Positions 50,724 to 59,312 of a stretch of 64,000 nucleotides of DNA are shown one piece after another (position 1 is the first letter of the stretch; every line of letters starts with the position of its first letter). The DNA is taken from positions 3,637,501 to 3,701,500 of the forward strand of contig NZ_CP048409.1 of NCBI RefSeq assembly GCF_010448835.1, read 5' to 3'. The notes below the pieces were generated by a model, which did no database searches, had not been told where the DNA came from, and worked only from the letters and a program-made list of their open reading frames with translations. Made by a program: the position numbers and the translations under genes. This DNA is from Draconibacterium halophilum. GTDB taxonomy: Bacteria > Bacteroidota > Bacteroidia > Bacteroidales > Prolixibacteraceae.

Positions 50724-50750
50724 GACGAATATTTCATCCGCACACCCTAC
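50724..50750 (-). promoter_or_regulatory. ECF-type promoter D, GH109 gene
   Basis: GTAGGGTG (50750-50743), N15, CGTC (50727-50724) on the minus strand, about 38 nt leader to the GH109 start at 50679. It places this enzyme in the same regulon as the two SusCD systems. Confidence 0.8.
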
Positions 50751-50830
50751 ATGCAAATGCGGAATATCTTTGTTCTGAAATCTTGATTTTGCCTTATAAT
50801 TTCAACCTTTAAAACTACCTAAACCCTCTA

Positions 50831-52204
50831 TTAATCGGGCTTAACAACATTGCTTACATCAGATATAAAAGTTTGAGCTTCTTGTTCTGTTTCTGCCTCA
50901 GCGTAAATCCTGATAATCGGCTCTGTATTCGACTTGCGCAAGTGAACCCAACCAGCGGGAAAATTAATTTTTACCCCATCAACAGAATTACACGGATATT
51001 TCGCAAATTTTTCGCGAACTCCGTTAAGAATTGCATCCAGATCAATATTATCATCCAGTTCTAATTTATGTTTTACCATTTTGTAATCAGCATATTGCGC
51101 TCGCAATTCTGACGACGTTTTTTTTGATTTGGCCAGATGGCTTAAAAACAACGCAACTCCAACCAAAGCATCTCTTCCGTAATGAAGCTCAGGGTAAATA
51201 ATGCCTCCGTTGCCCTCTCCTCCAATGGATGCTTTTTGCTCTTTCATTTCCTTTACAACATTAACTTCGCCCACTGCCGATTCGAAAAACTCAACACCAT
51301 GTTTTTTTGCCATATCTTTTAAGGCCATGGTTGATGACAAATTCGCGACTAACGGACCTTTAGAGTTTTCAAGAATGTAATCAGCAACAGAAACCAGCGT
51401 ATATTCCTCACCAAATGGTTCGCCATTTTCGCAAACCAAAGCCAGGCGATCGACATCAGGATCGACTATAATTCCAAGATCAAGCTTTGTGGTTTTAACC
51501 AAAGAACATATTTCATTTATGTTTTCAGGCAGGGGTTCCGGATTATGCGCAAACTCTCCGTCCGGCGTACAATTAATTTCTTTTATAGTATTTACGCCCA
51601 AAGCCTTTAGTAACTTTGGAATTGCAATTCCTCCAACAGAGTTTACCGCATCAATAGCAATTGAGAAACCTGCTTGTTCAATCAGTTTTTTGTTCACCAA
51701 GGGAAGATTTAATATATGCCCGATATGCTTATCCAAATAATCTTCCTTTGAATACGTACCTAAATCATCCACTTCGTTAAAGGTATATTTCTGGCTTTCC
51801 ACCATTTTTAGCAAGTCTTTACCATCCTGATCGGAGATAAACTCTCCCTGACTATTTAATAGCTTTAAGGCATTCCAGTTTTTAGGATTGTGACTCGCAG
51901 TTATGATAATTCCTCCTCCTGCGTAGTGATCGGTTACAGCCATTTCAACAGAAGGAGTGGTTGCCAAACCAAGATCGATCACATCTATACCTACTGAAAG
52001 CAAAGAACCTACAACAAGTTGGTTAACCATTTCACCACTGATTCGTGCATCGCGGCCTATTATTACCTTTTTATTGCCACCACTATTCTTTAACCAAACG
52101 CCAAAAGCACTTGAAATGCTTACGATATCCATTGGTGTTAATGCCTCTCCGGGTTTGCCTCCTATCGTTCCTCGGATTCCGGAAATTGATTTTATTAATG
52201 TCAT
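50831..52204 (-). CDS. glmM: Phosphoglucosamine mutase / phosphohexomutase
   Basis: A 457-aa alpha-D-phosphohexomutase. Four family regions are visible: the phosphoserine loop ITASHNPKNW (Ser104), the metal site DPDVDRLA, the sugar-binding GEGNGG, and the phosphate-binding RKSNTEPIIRIY near the C-terminus. The usual role is interconversion of glucosamine-6-P and -1-P. As last gene of the galE-nahK operon it may instead interconvert N-acetylhexosamine phosphates. The glmM label follows Bacteroidota practice; the true substrate is not shown. Confidence 0.85.
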   Translation of the reverse strand: MTLIKSISGIRGTIGGKPGEALTPMDIVSISSAFGVWLKNSGGNKKVIIGRDARISGEMVNQLVVGSLLSVGIDVIDLGLATTPSVEMAVTDHYAGGGIIITASHNPKNWNALKLLNSQGEFISDQDGKDLLKMVESQKYTFNEVDDLGTYSKEDYLDKHIGHILNLPLVNKKLIEQAGFSIAIDAVNSVGGIAIPKLLKALGVNTIKEINCTPDGEFAHNPEPLPENINEICSLVKTTKLDLGIIVDPDVDRLALVCENGEPFGEEYTLVSVADYILENSKGPLVANLSSTMALKDMAKKHGVEFFESAVGEVNVVKEMKEQKASIGGEGNGGIIYPELHYGRDALVGVALFLSHLAKSKKTSSELRAQYADYKMVKHKLELDDNIDLDAILNGVREKFAKYPCNSVDGVKINFPAGWVHLRKSNTEPIIRIYAEAETEQEAQTFISDVSNVVKPD

Positions 52205-52230
52205 CTATTATTTTTTTTGATAAAAGATTA

Positions 52231-53133
52231 TTAATTACTCCATAATTTTGCAGGGTAGACACCTTGTTTTACCAATGTATTGATGCTACTTATTGCCTTT
52301 TCTTTATCCTCCTTATATGTTACACCAAACCACCGTGCTTCAGACTTCAATACTTTGACTTTCGTTTCCCCTTCACTAATAATTTCGCTTACTACAAAAG
52401 GGATATAAAACTCGGATTTTAACTCTTGTCCGTATTGTTTGAGAAACTGTGTGAATTGAGTTTCCAAATGACTAAATATACCTGGTGTAAAGCCCCAAAA
52501 ATTCATAGAAACGATTGCTTGACTATCAATAAAAATCCACTTATGGGAATCACGATAGGCAATTCCGGCATCCTTCTTTTCAACCTGCGTTCGTTCAACA
52601 ACCGACAGCAATTGATCATTATTATCCGTGTTACAAACACCCCTTGAAACAGAACCATTCTCGGATATTGTATTTTGTAAACGATACCCTACCATACCAA
52701 ACTCGTCATCAGTGCATTCATGCATTAAAAATTCTGCCATTGTAAAAAAGGCCTCTCTCCCGTAATAGTCGTCGGCATTAATAACCGCAAAAGGCTCATT
52801 GATACATTTTTTAGCCATTAAAATAGCGTGTCCGGTTCCCCAGGGTTTTGATCTTTCCGGCGTGTAATTACATCCTGCAGGAACTTTATGCACTTCCTGC
52901 GTTACATATTCAGCCGTAATTTTTCCCTCCAGCTTTTTATTAAAAAGAGCTTTGAACTCCTCTTCAAAACTTTCTCTGACAACAAAAACGATCTTACCAA
53001 ATCCCGCATCAATGGCATCATTAATCGAGTAATCAATAATCGTTTCTCCCGAAGGGCCAATAGGATCTATTTGTTTTAAACCTCCATAGCGGCTTCCCAT
53101 TCCTGCAGCTAATACTAATAATGTTGGTTTCAT
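52231..53133 (-). CDS. Sugar-1-phosphate nucleotidyltransferase
   Basis: A 300-aa cytosolic enzyme with the nucleotidyltransferase start LAAGMGSRYGGLKQIDPIGPSGE and the metal-binding VINADDYYG. It transfers a nucleotide onto a sugar 1-phosphate. Its place between nahK and glmM suggests UTP and GalNAc/GlcNAc-1-P as substrates, like lnpC in Bifidobacterium. It starts 29 bases after nahK. Specificity is inferred from context only. Confidence 0.85.
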   Translation of the reverse strand: MKPTLLVLAAGMGSRYGGLKQIDPIGPSGETIIDYSINDAIDAGFGKIVFVVRESFEEEFKALFNKKLEGKITAEYVTQEVHKVPAGCNYTPERSKPWGTGHAILMAKKCINEPFAVINADDYYGREAFFTMAEFLMHECTDDEFGMVGYRLQNTISENGSVSRGVCNTDNNDQLLSVVERTQVEKKDAGIAYRDSHKWIFIDSQAIVSMNFWGFTPGIFSHLETQFTQFLKQYGQELKSEFYIPFVVSEIISEGETKVKVLKSEARWFGVTYKEDKEKAISSINTLVKQGVYPAKLWSN

Positions 53134-53162
53134 CTTTATTATTTTTTCAGGTATTCTTTGTT

Positions 53163-54251
53163 TTAAAGATTTGCCTTGACAACCTTTTTCATTCCGTCGT
53201 ACTGCTCTTCAATACTTTGCAATAACTTGTATTGTGCACGTGTGCGTACAAGGTTATGTTCGGCATATTTTGTTTTGTAGTAATTATCGCCATCAATATA
53301 ATCCATCAGAAACCTCAACACCTGTTCGTAAGTAATATATTTAGCTGAAAACGCCAGGTAATCGATCTCCACCTGTGTTAAGAATGATTTTGCTTCTGAA
53401 AGGTAACCGCGGGTATATGCCTCAAATATTTTCATATCCATCGAGACCTTGTCAAGATCCTTATCATCCTCCAGTCCGGTATTTGTATACGACCGAATGG
53501 CATCTCCAAAATCGTTTAAAGCAGTACTGCTTAATACGGTATCTAAATCAATCACACACAGCACATCTCCTTTATCGTCGAAAAGAATATTATTGATTTT
53601 AGTATCATTATGTGTAACTCTTGTTGGTATAATCCCGGTTTCAACTTTCTTCCAGAATTCGAGCATTTCTTCTCTTCTTTCCTCAATCCAGGCAATCTCC
53701 TCTTCCAGTTCTTTTTTACGATCAACCGGATCTTTAGCCAACACTTCGTCCCACTGCTTAAAACGGAAGCGTATATTATGAAACCCAGGTAAAATATCCG
53801 ATAATTTTTCTGCAAAATCTGAGGTCATGCGTTGGAATTTACCAATTCCCTTTCCACCTGCATAAGCTAACTCAGGAGTATCGGCAGCTTCGTAGGTAAC
53901 ACTGCCGGATATAAACAAACAAACCGCCCAATACTCACCTTCCTCATCAACATGATATAAAGCTCCTTCATTCGTTTTAATAACGGTTAATGCCTCACGC
54001 ATTGGATCTCCTCCCCGGGCACTAATCTTGTTCTTCAGGTGCGAGGTAATTCGTTCAATATTATCCATCATGGCCGGAACATCTGTAAAGATTTTCCTGT
54101 TTTTTCGTTGCATCAGGTAATCGGGAGAAGCATCCGATTCTGTTTTTATGATAAACGTATCATTGATAAACCCTTCTCCTAAAGTAGCTATATTTTTAAT
54201 CTCGCCTTCCAGGTGAAAGTGCTCAGCTATTTCGTATAAGTTCGTTTTCAT
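53163..54251 (-). CDS. nahK: N-acetylhexosamine 1-kinase
   Basis: A 362-aa kinase of the aminoglycoside-phosphotransferase fold that closely matches the Bifidobacterium NahK (LnpB) pattern: IAEHFHLEG, GEGFINDTF, catalytic THNDTKINNILFD, metal-binding VIDLDT, DFGDAIRS, LEDDKDLDKV and the C-terminal TKYAEHNLVRTRAQYKL. NahK phosphorylates GlcNAc and GalNAc directly at C1. It lies between an MFS transporter and a nucleotidyltransferase, fitting a salvage route for hexosamine taken up as free sugar. Confidence 0.88.
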   Translation of the reverse strand: MKTNLYEIAEHFHLEGEIKNIATLGEGFINDTFIIKTESDASPDYLMQRKNRKIFTDVPAMMDNIERITSHLKNKISARGGDPMREALTVIKTNEGALYHVDEEGEYWAVCLFISGSVTYEAADTPELAYAGGKGIGKFQRMTSDFAEKLSDILPGFHNIRFRFKQWDEVLAKDPVDRKKELEEEIAWIEERREEMLEFWKKVETGIIPTRVTHNDTKINNILFDDKGDVLCVIDLDTVLSSTALNDFGDAIRSYTNTGLEDDKDLDKVSMDMKIFEAYTRGYLSEAKSFLTQVEIDYLAFSAKYITYEQVLRFLMDYIDGDNYYKTKYAEHNLVRTRAQYKLLQSIEEQYDGMKKVVKANL

Positions 54252-54269
54252 ATCTATTTGGTTTGATTA

Positions 54270-55514
54270 TTATTTTCTGATTTTAGATCCTTTTACAGCA
54301 AAGAATAAGATATAGAGGTAAGCGGGGATGTAAATCCAAAAGGCACTTTTATAATTGGCTACGGTGGTTATTTCCGATGTTCGAACCATATCGATGATAA
54401 ATCCAAATATAAAAGGGAGTACGGCTCCTCCAACTATTCCCATTACCAGTAACGAAGCACCGGTTTTGGTAAATTTTCCCAAATCAGCTATTGCCAAAGG
54501 CCAAATGGCAGGCCACATTAATGAGTTGGCAAAACCAATTAATGCCATTGCATAAATCCCAAATTTCCCTGGTAAGAATATCAGTAATAAAGCCGCTCCA
54601 ATTCCAATCAGGCTAAACGCCTTGAGTGCAGTTGACTGCGACATATATTTTGGTATCATAACCACTCCGAACAAATACCCAATTACCAATCCTAAAGGCA
54701 CATAAATCGAGAAATGATCCAGGTTCATGGACGAGTCTCCAAATACAGCTTTGGCATATCCGATTATCGATACCATTGGCAGTGTTTCAACTCCTACGTA
54801 CACAAATAAAGCGGCTACTCCCAGCAATAGATGAGGAAACTGAAAAATACTTGACTTAGATGAAGTCTCGCCAGTAGATACATCTGAGCTGTCTTCTTCT
54901 CCTTCTGCTTTTACTTCGGGCAGTGGCGCAAAAATCATAAAAACACCTAAAGCCAGTAATATCCCGGTTACAATATAAAATGGTAGTGTTATATCTTCCA
55001 GTCTTACATTTTTTAAGTCCAAAAAAATTCCCAGAAACAAAGAGGATAACCACCACGCTGATTTGTTCATAATCCCCATTAAACTCATTCGCATTGCGGC
55101 GCTTTCTTTTGGTCCGATTATGGTTACATAAGGATTTACTGAAGCCTGTAATACAGTATTGCCGATGCCACCAATAAACAATGCGAGCAGGAATAGTGGA
55201 AAACTTAACTGTTTTGAGGAAGGGATAAACAGAAACATTCCTAATGCCATAATAAAAAAGGCAATTACCATTCCGTTTTTATAGCCCACTTTTTTAATGA
55301 TTGCTCCAGCCGGGGCTCCAAATATTACAAATGCAGAAAAAATGGCTACCGTAACCAGGTACGATTGCGATGTTGACAAATGAAAGGCATCCTGCAAAAA
55401 CGGTGTTAAAAAGCCACTGATTCCTATCCCGAAGCCAATTACAAAAAACAGTATACTCACAATTGCCAGTGGCAACAAATAATTACTTCGATTTAATTGT
55501 ATCGATTTTTCCAT
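54270..55514 (-). CDS. Sugar MFS transporter (FucP/GluP-like)
   Basis: A 414-aa protein with 12 predicted membrane segments and a cytoplasmic loop rich in Glu/Ser (KAEGEEDSSDVSTGETSSK, about 205-225) between the two six-helix halves. The N-terminal half has FFVIGFGIGISGFLTPFLQ, and the Asn-rich LQASVNPYVTIIGP block is typical of the fucose/glucose-galactose permease group. It is presumably a proton or sodium symporter bringing in free hexose or N-acetylhexosamine for NahK. It starts 106 bp after galE and ends 18 bases before nahK. Confidence 0.88.
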   Translation of the reverse strand: MEKSIQLNRSNYLLPLAIVSILFFVIGFGIGISGFLTPFLQDAFHLSTSQSYLVTVAIFSAFVIFGAPAGAIIKKVGYKNGMVIAFFIMALGMFLFIPSSKQLSFPLFLLALFIGGIGNTVLQASVNPYVTIIGPKESAAMRMSLMGIMNKSAWWLSSLFLGIFLDLKNVRLEDITLPFYIVTGILLALGVFMIFAPLPEVKAEGEEDSSDVSTGETSSKSSIFQFPHLLLGVAALFVYVGVETLPMVSIIGYAKAVFGDSSMNLDHFSIYVPLGLVIGYLFGVVMIPKYMSQSTALKAFSLIGIGAALLLIFLPGKFGIYAMALIGFANSLMWPAIWPLAIADLGKFTKTGASLLVMGIVGGAVLPFIFGFIIDMVRTSEITTVANYKSAFWIYIPAYLYILFFAVKGSKIRK

Positions 55515-55620
55515 ATTTTTATTTTTAATGTCGGTTATGCTTCAATTAAAATTTCGCCAAAGAATTCAAGTAGGTGAAAGCCAGGATTATCAGCGATAAA
55601 TGATTCTATTCATCACTTTC

Positions 55621-56643
55621 TCACTTTAAAGATTGTTGCCATTTCCAGGCCGAAGCCAGCATATTTTCAAGGTCGCGACTTGCTTTCCACTCCAATTTCT
55701 GGTTGGCTAAATCTGTTTCTGCATATATTTTTTCGATATCTCCGGGGCGGCGATCCACAATTTTATAATTAAGAGGCTTGCCGCTCACTTTCTCAAAAGA
55801 GTTAATAATGTTTAGGACACTGTAACCATTGCCGGTTCCAACATTAAAATGTTCGTAGTTATTATCCGATGCCCTACTCAAAAGTCGCTTAACAGCAGCA
55901 ATGTGTGCTTTTGCCAAATCCACAACATGAATATAATCCCTGATGGCAGTTCCATCTTCAGTATCATAATCATCTCCAAAAACTTTTAATTCAGGAAGAA
56001 TATCTGCTCCTGTCTGCGTAATAAATGGGATGAGGTTATTAGGTACGCCTTTCGGTAATTCGCCAATCAAAGCTGTATCATGCGCACCAACCGGATTAAA
56101 ATAACGTAGCGAAATAACATTCAGTTCTTTAGCAGCCTTACAACAATCCTGAAGAATCTCTTCACATATTTTTTTGGTATTGCCATACGGCGATTCAGCA
56201 TTTTTTAAAGGTGCGTCTTCAGTTACCGGCAGCTTATCGGGCTGGCCATAAACCGTGCATGACGAAGAGAACACAAGATTTTTGCTTGCACACTCATTCA
56301 GTTCGTCCAGTACATTCATCAAGGAAAGCAAATTGTTTTTGTAATACTTAACCGGATGCTCAACTGATTCTCCCACAGCCTTAAAAGCAGCAAAATGGAT
56401 GATGCCATCAATATCGTTATTCTCCTTAAAAAAAGAAGTCAACTTTGCGCTGTCACACAAGTCAAATTGATAAAATTGAGGTTTAATTCCCGTAATTTTT
56501 TCAATTCTGGAAATCACTTCCATCTCCGAATTAGAAAGATCATCAATAATTACAACTTCAAATCCTTCTTTTATTAATTCAACTACGGTGTGAGAACCAA
56601 TGTATCCGGTTCCTCCAGTCACTAAAATCTTCTTTTTTCCCAA
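55621..56643 (-). CDS. galE: UDP-glucose/UDP-N-acetylglucosamine 4-epimerase
   Basis: A 340-aa short-chain dehydrogenase-type epimerase with NAD-binding TGGTGYIGSH (9-18), a SSSCTVYG block and the catalytic YxxxK (Tyr153, Lys157 in SPYGNTKK). It interconverts UDP-Glc/UDP-Gal, and some members also UDP-GlcNAc/UDP-GalNAc. In this operon the second activity would link GalNAc to GlcNAc metabolism. The start is an unusual TTG at 56643, supported by GGAGG eight bases upstream; no ATG in frame fits better. It is first in the LacI-controlled operon. Confidence 0.92.
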   Translation of the reverse strand: MGKKKILVTGGTGYIGSHTVVELIKEGFEVVIIDDLSNSEMEVISRIEKITGIKPQFYQFDLCDSAKLTSFFKENNDIDGIIHFAAFKAVGESVEHPVKYYKNNLLSLMNVLDELNECASKNLVFSSSCTVYGQPDKLPVTEDAPLKNAESPYGNTKKICEEILQDCCKAAKELNVISLRYFNPVGAHDTALIGELPKGVPNNLIPFITQTGADILPELKVFGDDYDTEDGTAIRDYIHVVDLAKAHIAAVKRLLSRASDNNYEHFNVGTGNGYSVLNIINSFEKVSGKPLNYKIVDRRPGDIEKIYAETDLANQKLEWKASRDLENMLASAWKWQQSLK

Positions 56644-56687
56644 TTAAATATCCTCCCTTATTTTCATTTACTCATAAAATTACCGTG

Positions 56688-56695
56688 CAAACATA
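56688..56695 (-). promoter_or_regulatory. -7 element of the galE operon promoter
   Basis: TATGTTTG on the minus strand, matching TAnnTTTG. The expected -33 position falls on operator site 1, where no TTTG is found at 19-20 nt. This fits a repressor-controlled weak promoter. Confidence 0.55.
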
Positions 56696-56710
56696 TATAA
56701 TTTTTTGCAA

Positions 56711-56729
56711 ATTGTTCACGTGATCATTT
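56711..56729. promoter_or_regulatory. Candidate LacI operator 1
   Basis: ATTGTTCACGTGATCATTT, containing the palindrome TCACGTGA with a central CG as in LacI-family sites. It overlaps the -33 region of the galE promoter. Confidence 0.55.
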
Positions 56730-56813
56730 CAATTTTATTTAAATGTTCGGAATCGAATTACGTAATAATATACATTACTAACCCATATATACGAGTCACT
56801 CAAGGAAATTACG

Positions 56814-56827
56814 ATTGACATGATCAC
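56814..56827. promoter_or_regulatory. Weaker LacI-like half site
   Basis: ATTGACATGATCAC shares the TGATCA core with operators 1 and 2 but is diverged; it lies just before operator 2. Confidence 0.3.
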
Positions 56828-56834
56828 AAAACTT

Positions 56835-56853
56835 ATTGTTCTCGTGATCATTT
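56835..56853. promoter_or_regulatory. Candidate LacI operator 2
   Basis: It differs from operator 1 at a single base (TTCTCG for TTCACG) over 19 bases and lies 124 bp away in the same orientation. Paired sites at this distance are common for looping repressors. The rest of 56644-57034 holds no gene. Confidence 0.55.
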
Positions 56854-57034
56854 AGCTAAAAAACAAAGAGGCCATCCCTGAGTAAAATCAATATTTAACT
56901 TGAATGGAGATGTTTATAATGATACAAGGAGATTGTTTTGAGTTTACTATTAGTCGAAAACTCCTTTATATGGTTCCACTGAAATGAAACTTCTGATATG
57001 ACAAGTTTCCGGATAAATGAAGAAATGGGAATGA

Positions 57035-58084
57035 TTATTCTAAGAAATAGGAATAATTTTCTTTCACTATGATCTCTATCGGGAGTAGTTTTTGTTTTGG
57101 AACATCTTTATTAAACGCCAGGTGATCCACCAATAGATTGATGGCACTGCTCGTCTGTAACCCCGGATTCTGAAATATAAGAAACTCAATGTTGCCTTTT
57201 TTCAAGTGATCTAAATTATCGCGTACCAAATCATAACCAAGAAGTACCAAATCAAGTTTATAGGCCTCGATTACATCTGCCACATAATGTACCTTTGAAG
57301 TGGTTACTATTACACCTTTAATTTTAGGAAATTTATCCAGTAATGCCAACAACTGCTTTTCGATAGATTTACGATTTGCAACTTTTAAAACTTTAATCTT
57401 ATCCCGTTCTATATTATTAGATGTCAAATAGTGTATAATACCTTTTTCCTTTTCCTGCATGTGCCTTGCGTTGGAAATATCTTCATCAATATGAACGATC
57501 AGATATTCATTCTGCTGTGTTAACAGCCTTTTCAGCAAACTGGCCGCAATCTCACCACTATTAAATAAATCCTGACCAACATGACACAGGGTATTAATCT
57601 CTTTAATATCTGTGTTGAAAGTGGCATAAGGAATACCTTTTGCCTTACACTCTTTAAAAAATTCAATAGCCTCATTGTAAAAAACCGGAGCCACCAAAAC
57701 TCCATCACATCCTTCTTTTAAAATCTGCTTTGCATTATATGTAAAACTTACTTCTTTGAATGAGTTAAACAAATAAATACTCACATTGATGCCCAAAGAG
57801 GAAAGCTCATCAATTGTCTTTTCAACACCATCAATAGCTCTTTTCCAATACATATCTTCAGATCCATCAGGCACCAGAACGGCAATTTTAAACAACTCAC
57901 CTTTTCGTAATGATCGTGCAACCAAATTGGGTTGATATTCAATTTTATCCAGGATCAACTTAATTTTATCGGAAGTTTCTTTTGACACAACACCACGCCC
58001 ATGAATAACTCTTCCTACTGTCGCTCTTGAAACTCCTGCCATTTCGGCAATATCTTTTAAAGTATAATTTGATTTCGATTTCAT
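57035..58084 (-). CDS. LacI-family transcriptional regulator
   Basis: A 349-aa regulator with an N-terminal LacI helix-turn-helix (about 6-27, TLKDIAEMAGVSRATVGRVI) and hinge helix (QPNLVARSLRKG), followed by a periplasmic-binding-protein-like sugar domain (about 65-345). It lies directly upstream of galE in the same orientation, with operator-like repeats in the gap. It probably represses the hexosamine operon until its sugar is present. An ATTACGTAAT palindrome overlaps its start codon (58083-58092) and recurs at 56757-56766. Confidence 0.9.
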   Translation of the reverse strand: MKSKSNYTLKDIAEMAGVSRATVGRVIHGRGVVSKETSDKIKLILDKIEYQPNLVARSLRKGELFKIAVLVPDGSEDMYWKRAIDGVEKTIDELSSLGINVSIYLFNSFKEVSFTYNAKQILKEGCDGVLVAPVFYNEAIEFFKECKAKGIPYATFNTDIKEINTLCHVGQDLFNSGEIAASLLKRLLTQQNEYLIVHIDEDISNARHMQEKEKGIIHYLTSNNIERDKIKVLKVANRKSIEKQLLALLDKFPKIKGVIVTTSKVHYVADVIEAYKLDLVLLGYDLVRDNLDHLKKGNIEFLIFQNPGLQTSSAINLLVDHLAFNKDVPKQKLLPIEIIVKENYSYFLE

Positions 58085-58310
58085 TACGTAATCCCCGGAT
58101 GCAATATTTATTTAGACAAATCTCTGTAAAAAAATCCAGAATTGGCAATATAGAATTGAAACAAATTTAGTTTAAGCGACATAATTGACTCATACAGCAT
58201 TATGTCGGCGGCATTTCACTTAATATATGAGATACTAATAACCTGTTTTTTGTAACGTCCCAACCCTAATAGCGTCATAAACACAAAACCATTTTAAATT
58301 ATATTGATTT

Positions 58311-59312
58311 ATGAAGACTTTAATTTTCGTACTTGTTGCAACTATTATGGCAAACTATTCTTTTCAAAACAACAAAACATTAGAAAAAATTCTAGATTCC
58401 TCGCTCAGGGTTTACCAAATATCTGGATACCGCGGCCCCAAAATCGATATCAAGCAAGATAGTCTCGCGCAGTTTCTAACTGCCCTTCATTATAACATTC
58501 CGCTTTCTGAAATTGAAAATGAATTGAAATGGAGTACCGAAACAACAAAGAAAAACATCAATGCCCTTATTGAAAACAAGTTGCTTACAAAAAAGGGGAA
58601 TTACTATCAACCAACTCTTGGAATACTCACTTTGGAACGAGGGAATTTATTAGAAGAAAAATCTCAAAAAGTGGCAAATGAAATAGCAGACAGTATATGC
58701 AACTGGTTACCCAAAATAAAAGATATACATAAGCAAACAAATATTTCTCAGCAATATGATTTCCACGAATTGTCTCTTTTTTATCTGAGCAATGTAATAC
58801 TCGATAATTTTCAAATCCAACGGATGGAAGAAGAATTCCTAAACAAAGAGCGACCTTTGAGAAATGGAAGCCGATATTACCTTGCCATTGTTGAAGATAA
58901 TCAAGCAAACAAAACCGAACCTTTCGGAATTTATGGCAACCGCGGGCTGCTTTGGAATGACTCAATAGGCGTTTGCGTATATGGCAATAAACGAATCAAA
59001 TCAAACGTAGGTTGGGATAATTATGAAACCAAGAATATTCATGTCTTTGATAAAAATGATACTCAGTTGATAACCCAAAAAATGCCGGAAATATTTTTCC
59101 AATGCCTGCTCGACATCCTGAACAAAAACAAACCATATTTTGAAGCAACATACCACGACCTATATTTTGACAAGGAAGTTTCCTTTGAAGAATTCTTTAT
59201 CTTTTGGTACCATTTTATTTATACAGAAACGACTGACATTCTCATTGCAAAAAACATTGTTGAGAAACCGCAAAATGAAATGTTTTATTATCAGATTGCG
59301 GTGAATTTTTGA
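58311..59312 (+). CDS. Unrecognised exported protein with helix-turn-helix-like segment
   Basis: A 333-aa protein I do not recognise. Residues 1-19 look like a Sec signal peptide (LIFVLVATIMANYSFQ). Residues about 50-105 read like a winged helix (LSEIENELKWSTETTKKNINALIENKLLTKKGNYYQPT), which is surprising in an exported protein. The middle and C-terminus are rich in aromatic residues (RNGSRYYLAIVEDN, FEEFFIFWYHFIYTE). The gene is divergent from lacI with a 226-bp shared gap. If the N-terminus is not cleaved it could instead be a membrane-tethered or cytosolic regulator. Confidence 0.6.
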   Translation: MKTLIFVLVATIMANYSFQNNKTLEKILDSSLRVYQISGYRGPKIDIKQDSLAQFLTALHYNIPLSEIENELKWSTETTKKNINALIENKLLTKKGNYYQPTLGILTLERGNLLEEKSQKVANEIADSICNWLPKIKDIHKQTNISQQYDFHELSLFYLSNVILDNFQIQRMEEEFLNKERPLRNGSRYYLAIVEDNQANKTEPFGIYGNRGLLWNDSIGVCVYGNKRIKSNVGWDNYETKNIHVFDKNDTQLITQKMPEIFFQCLLDILNKNKPYFEATYHDLYFDKEVSFEEFFIFWYHFIYTETTDILIAKNIVEKPQNEMFYYQIAVNF

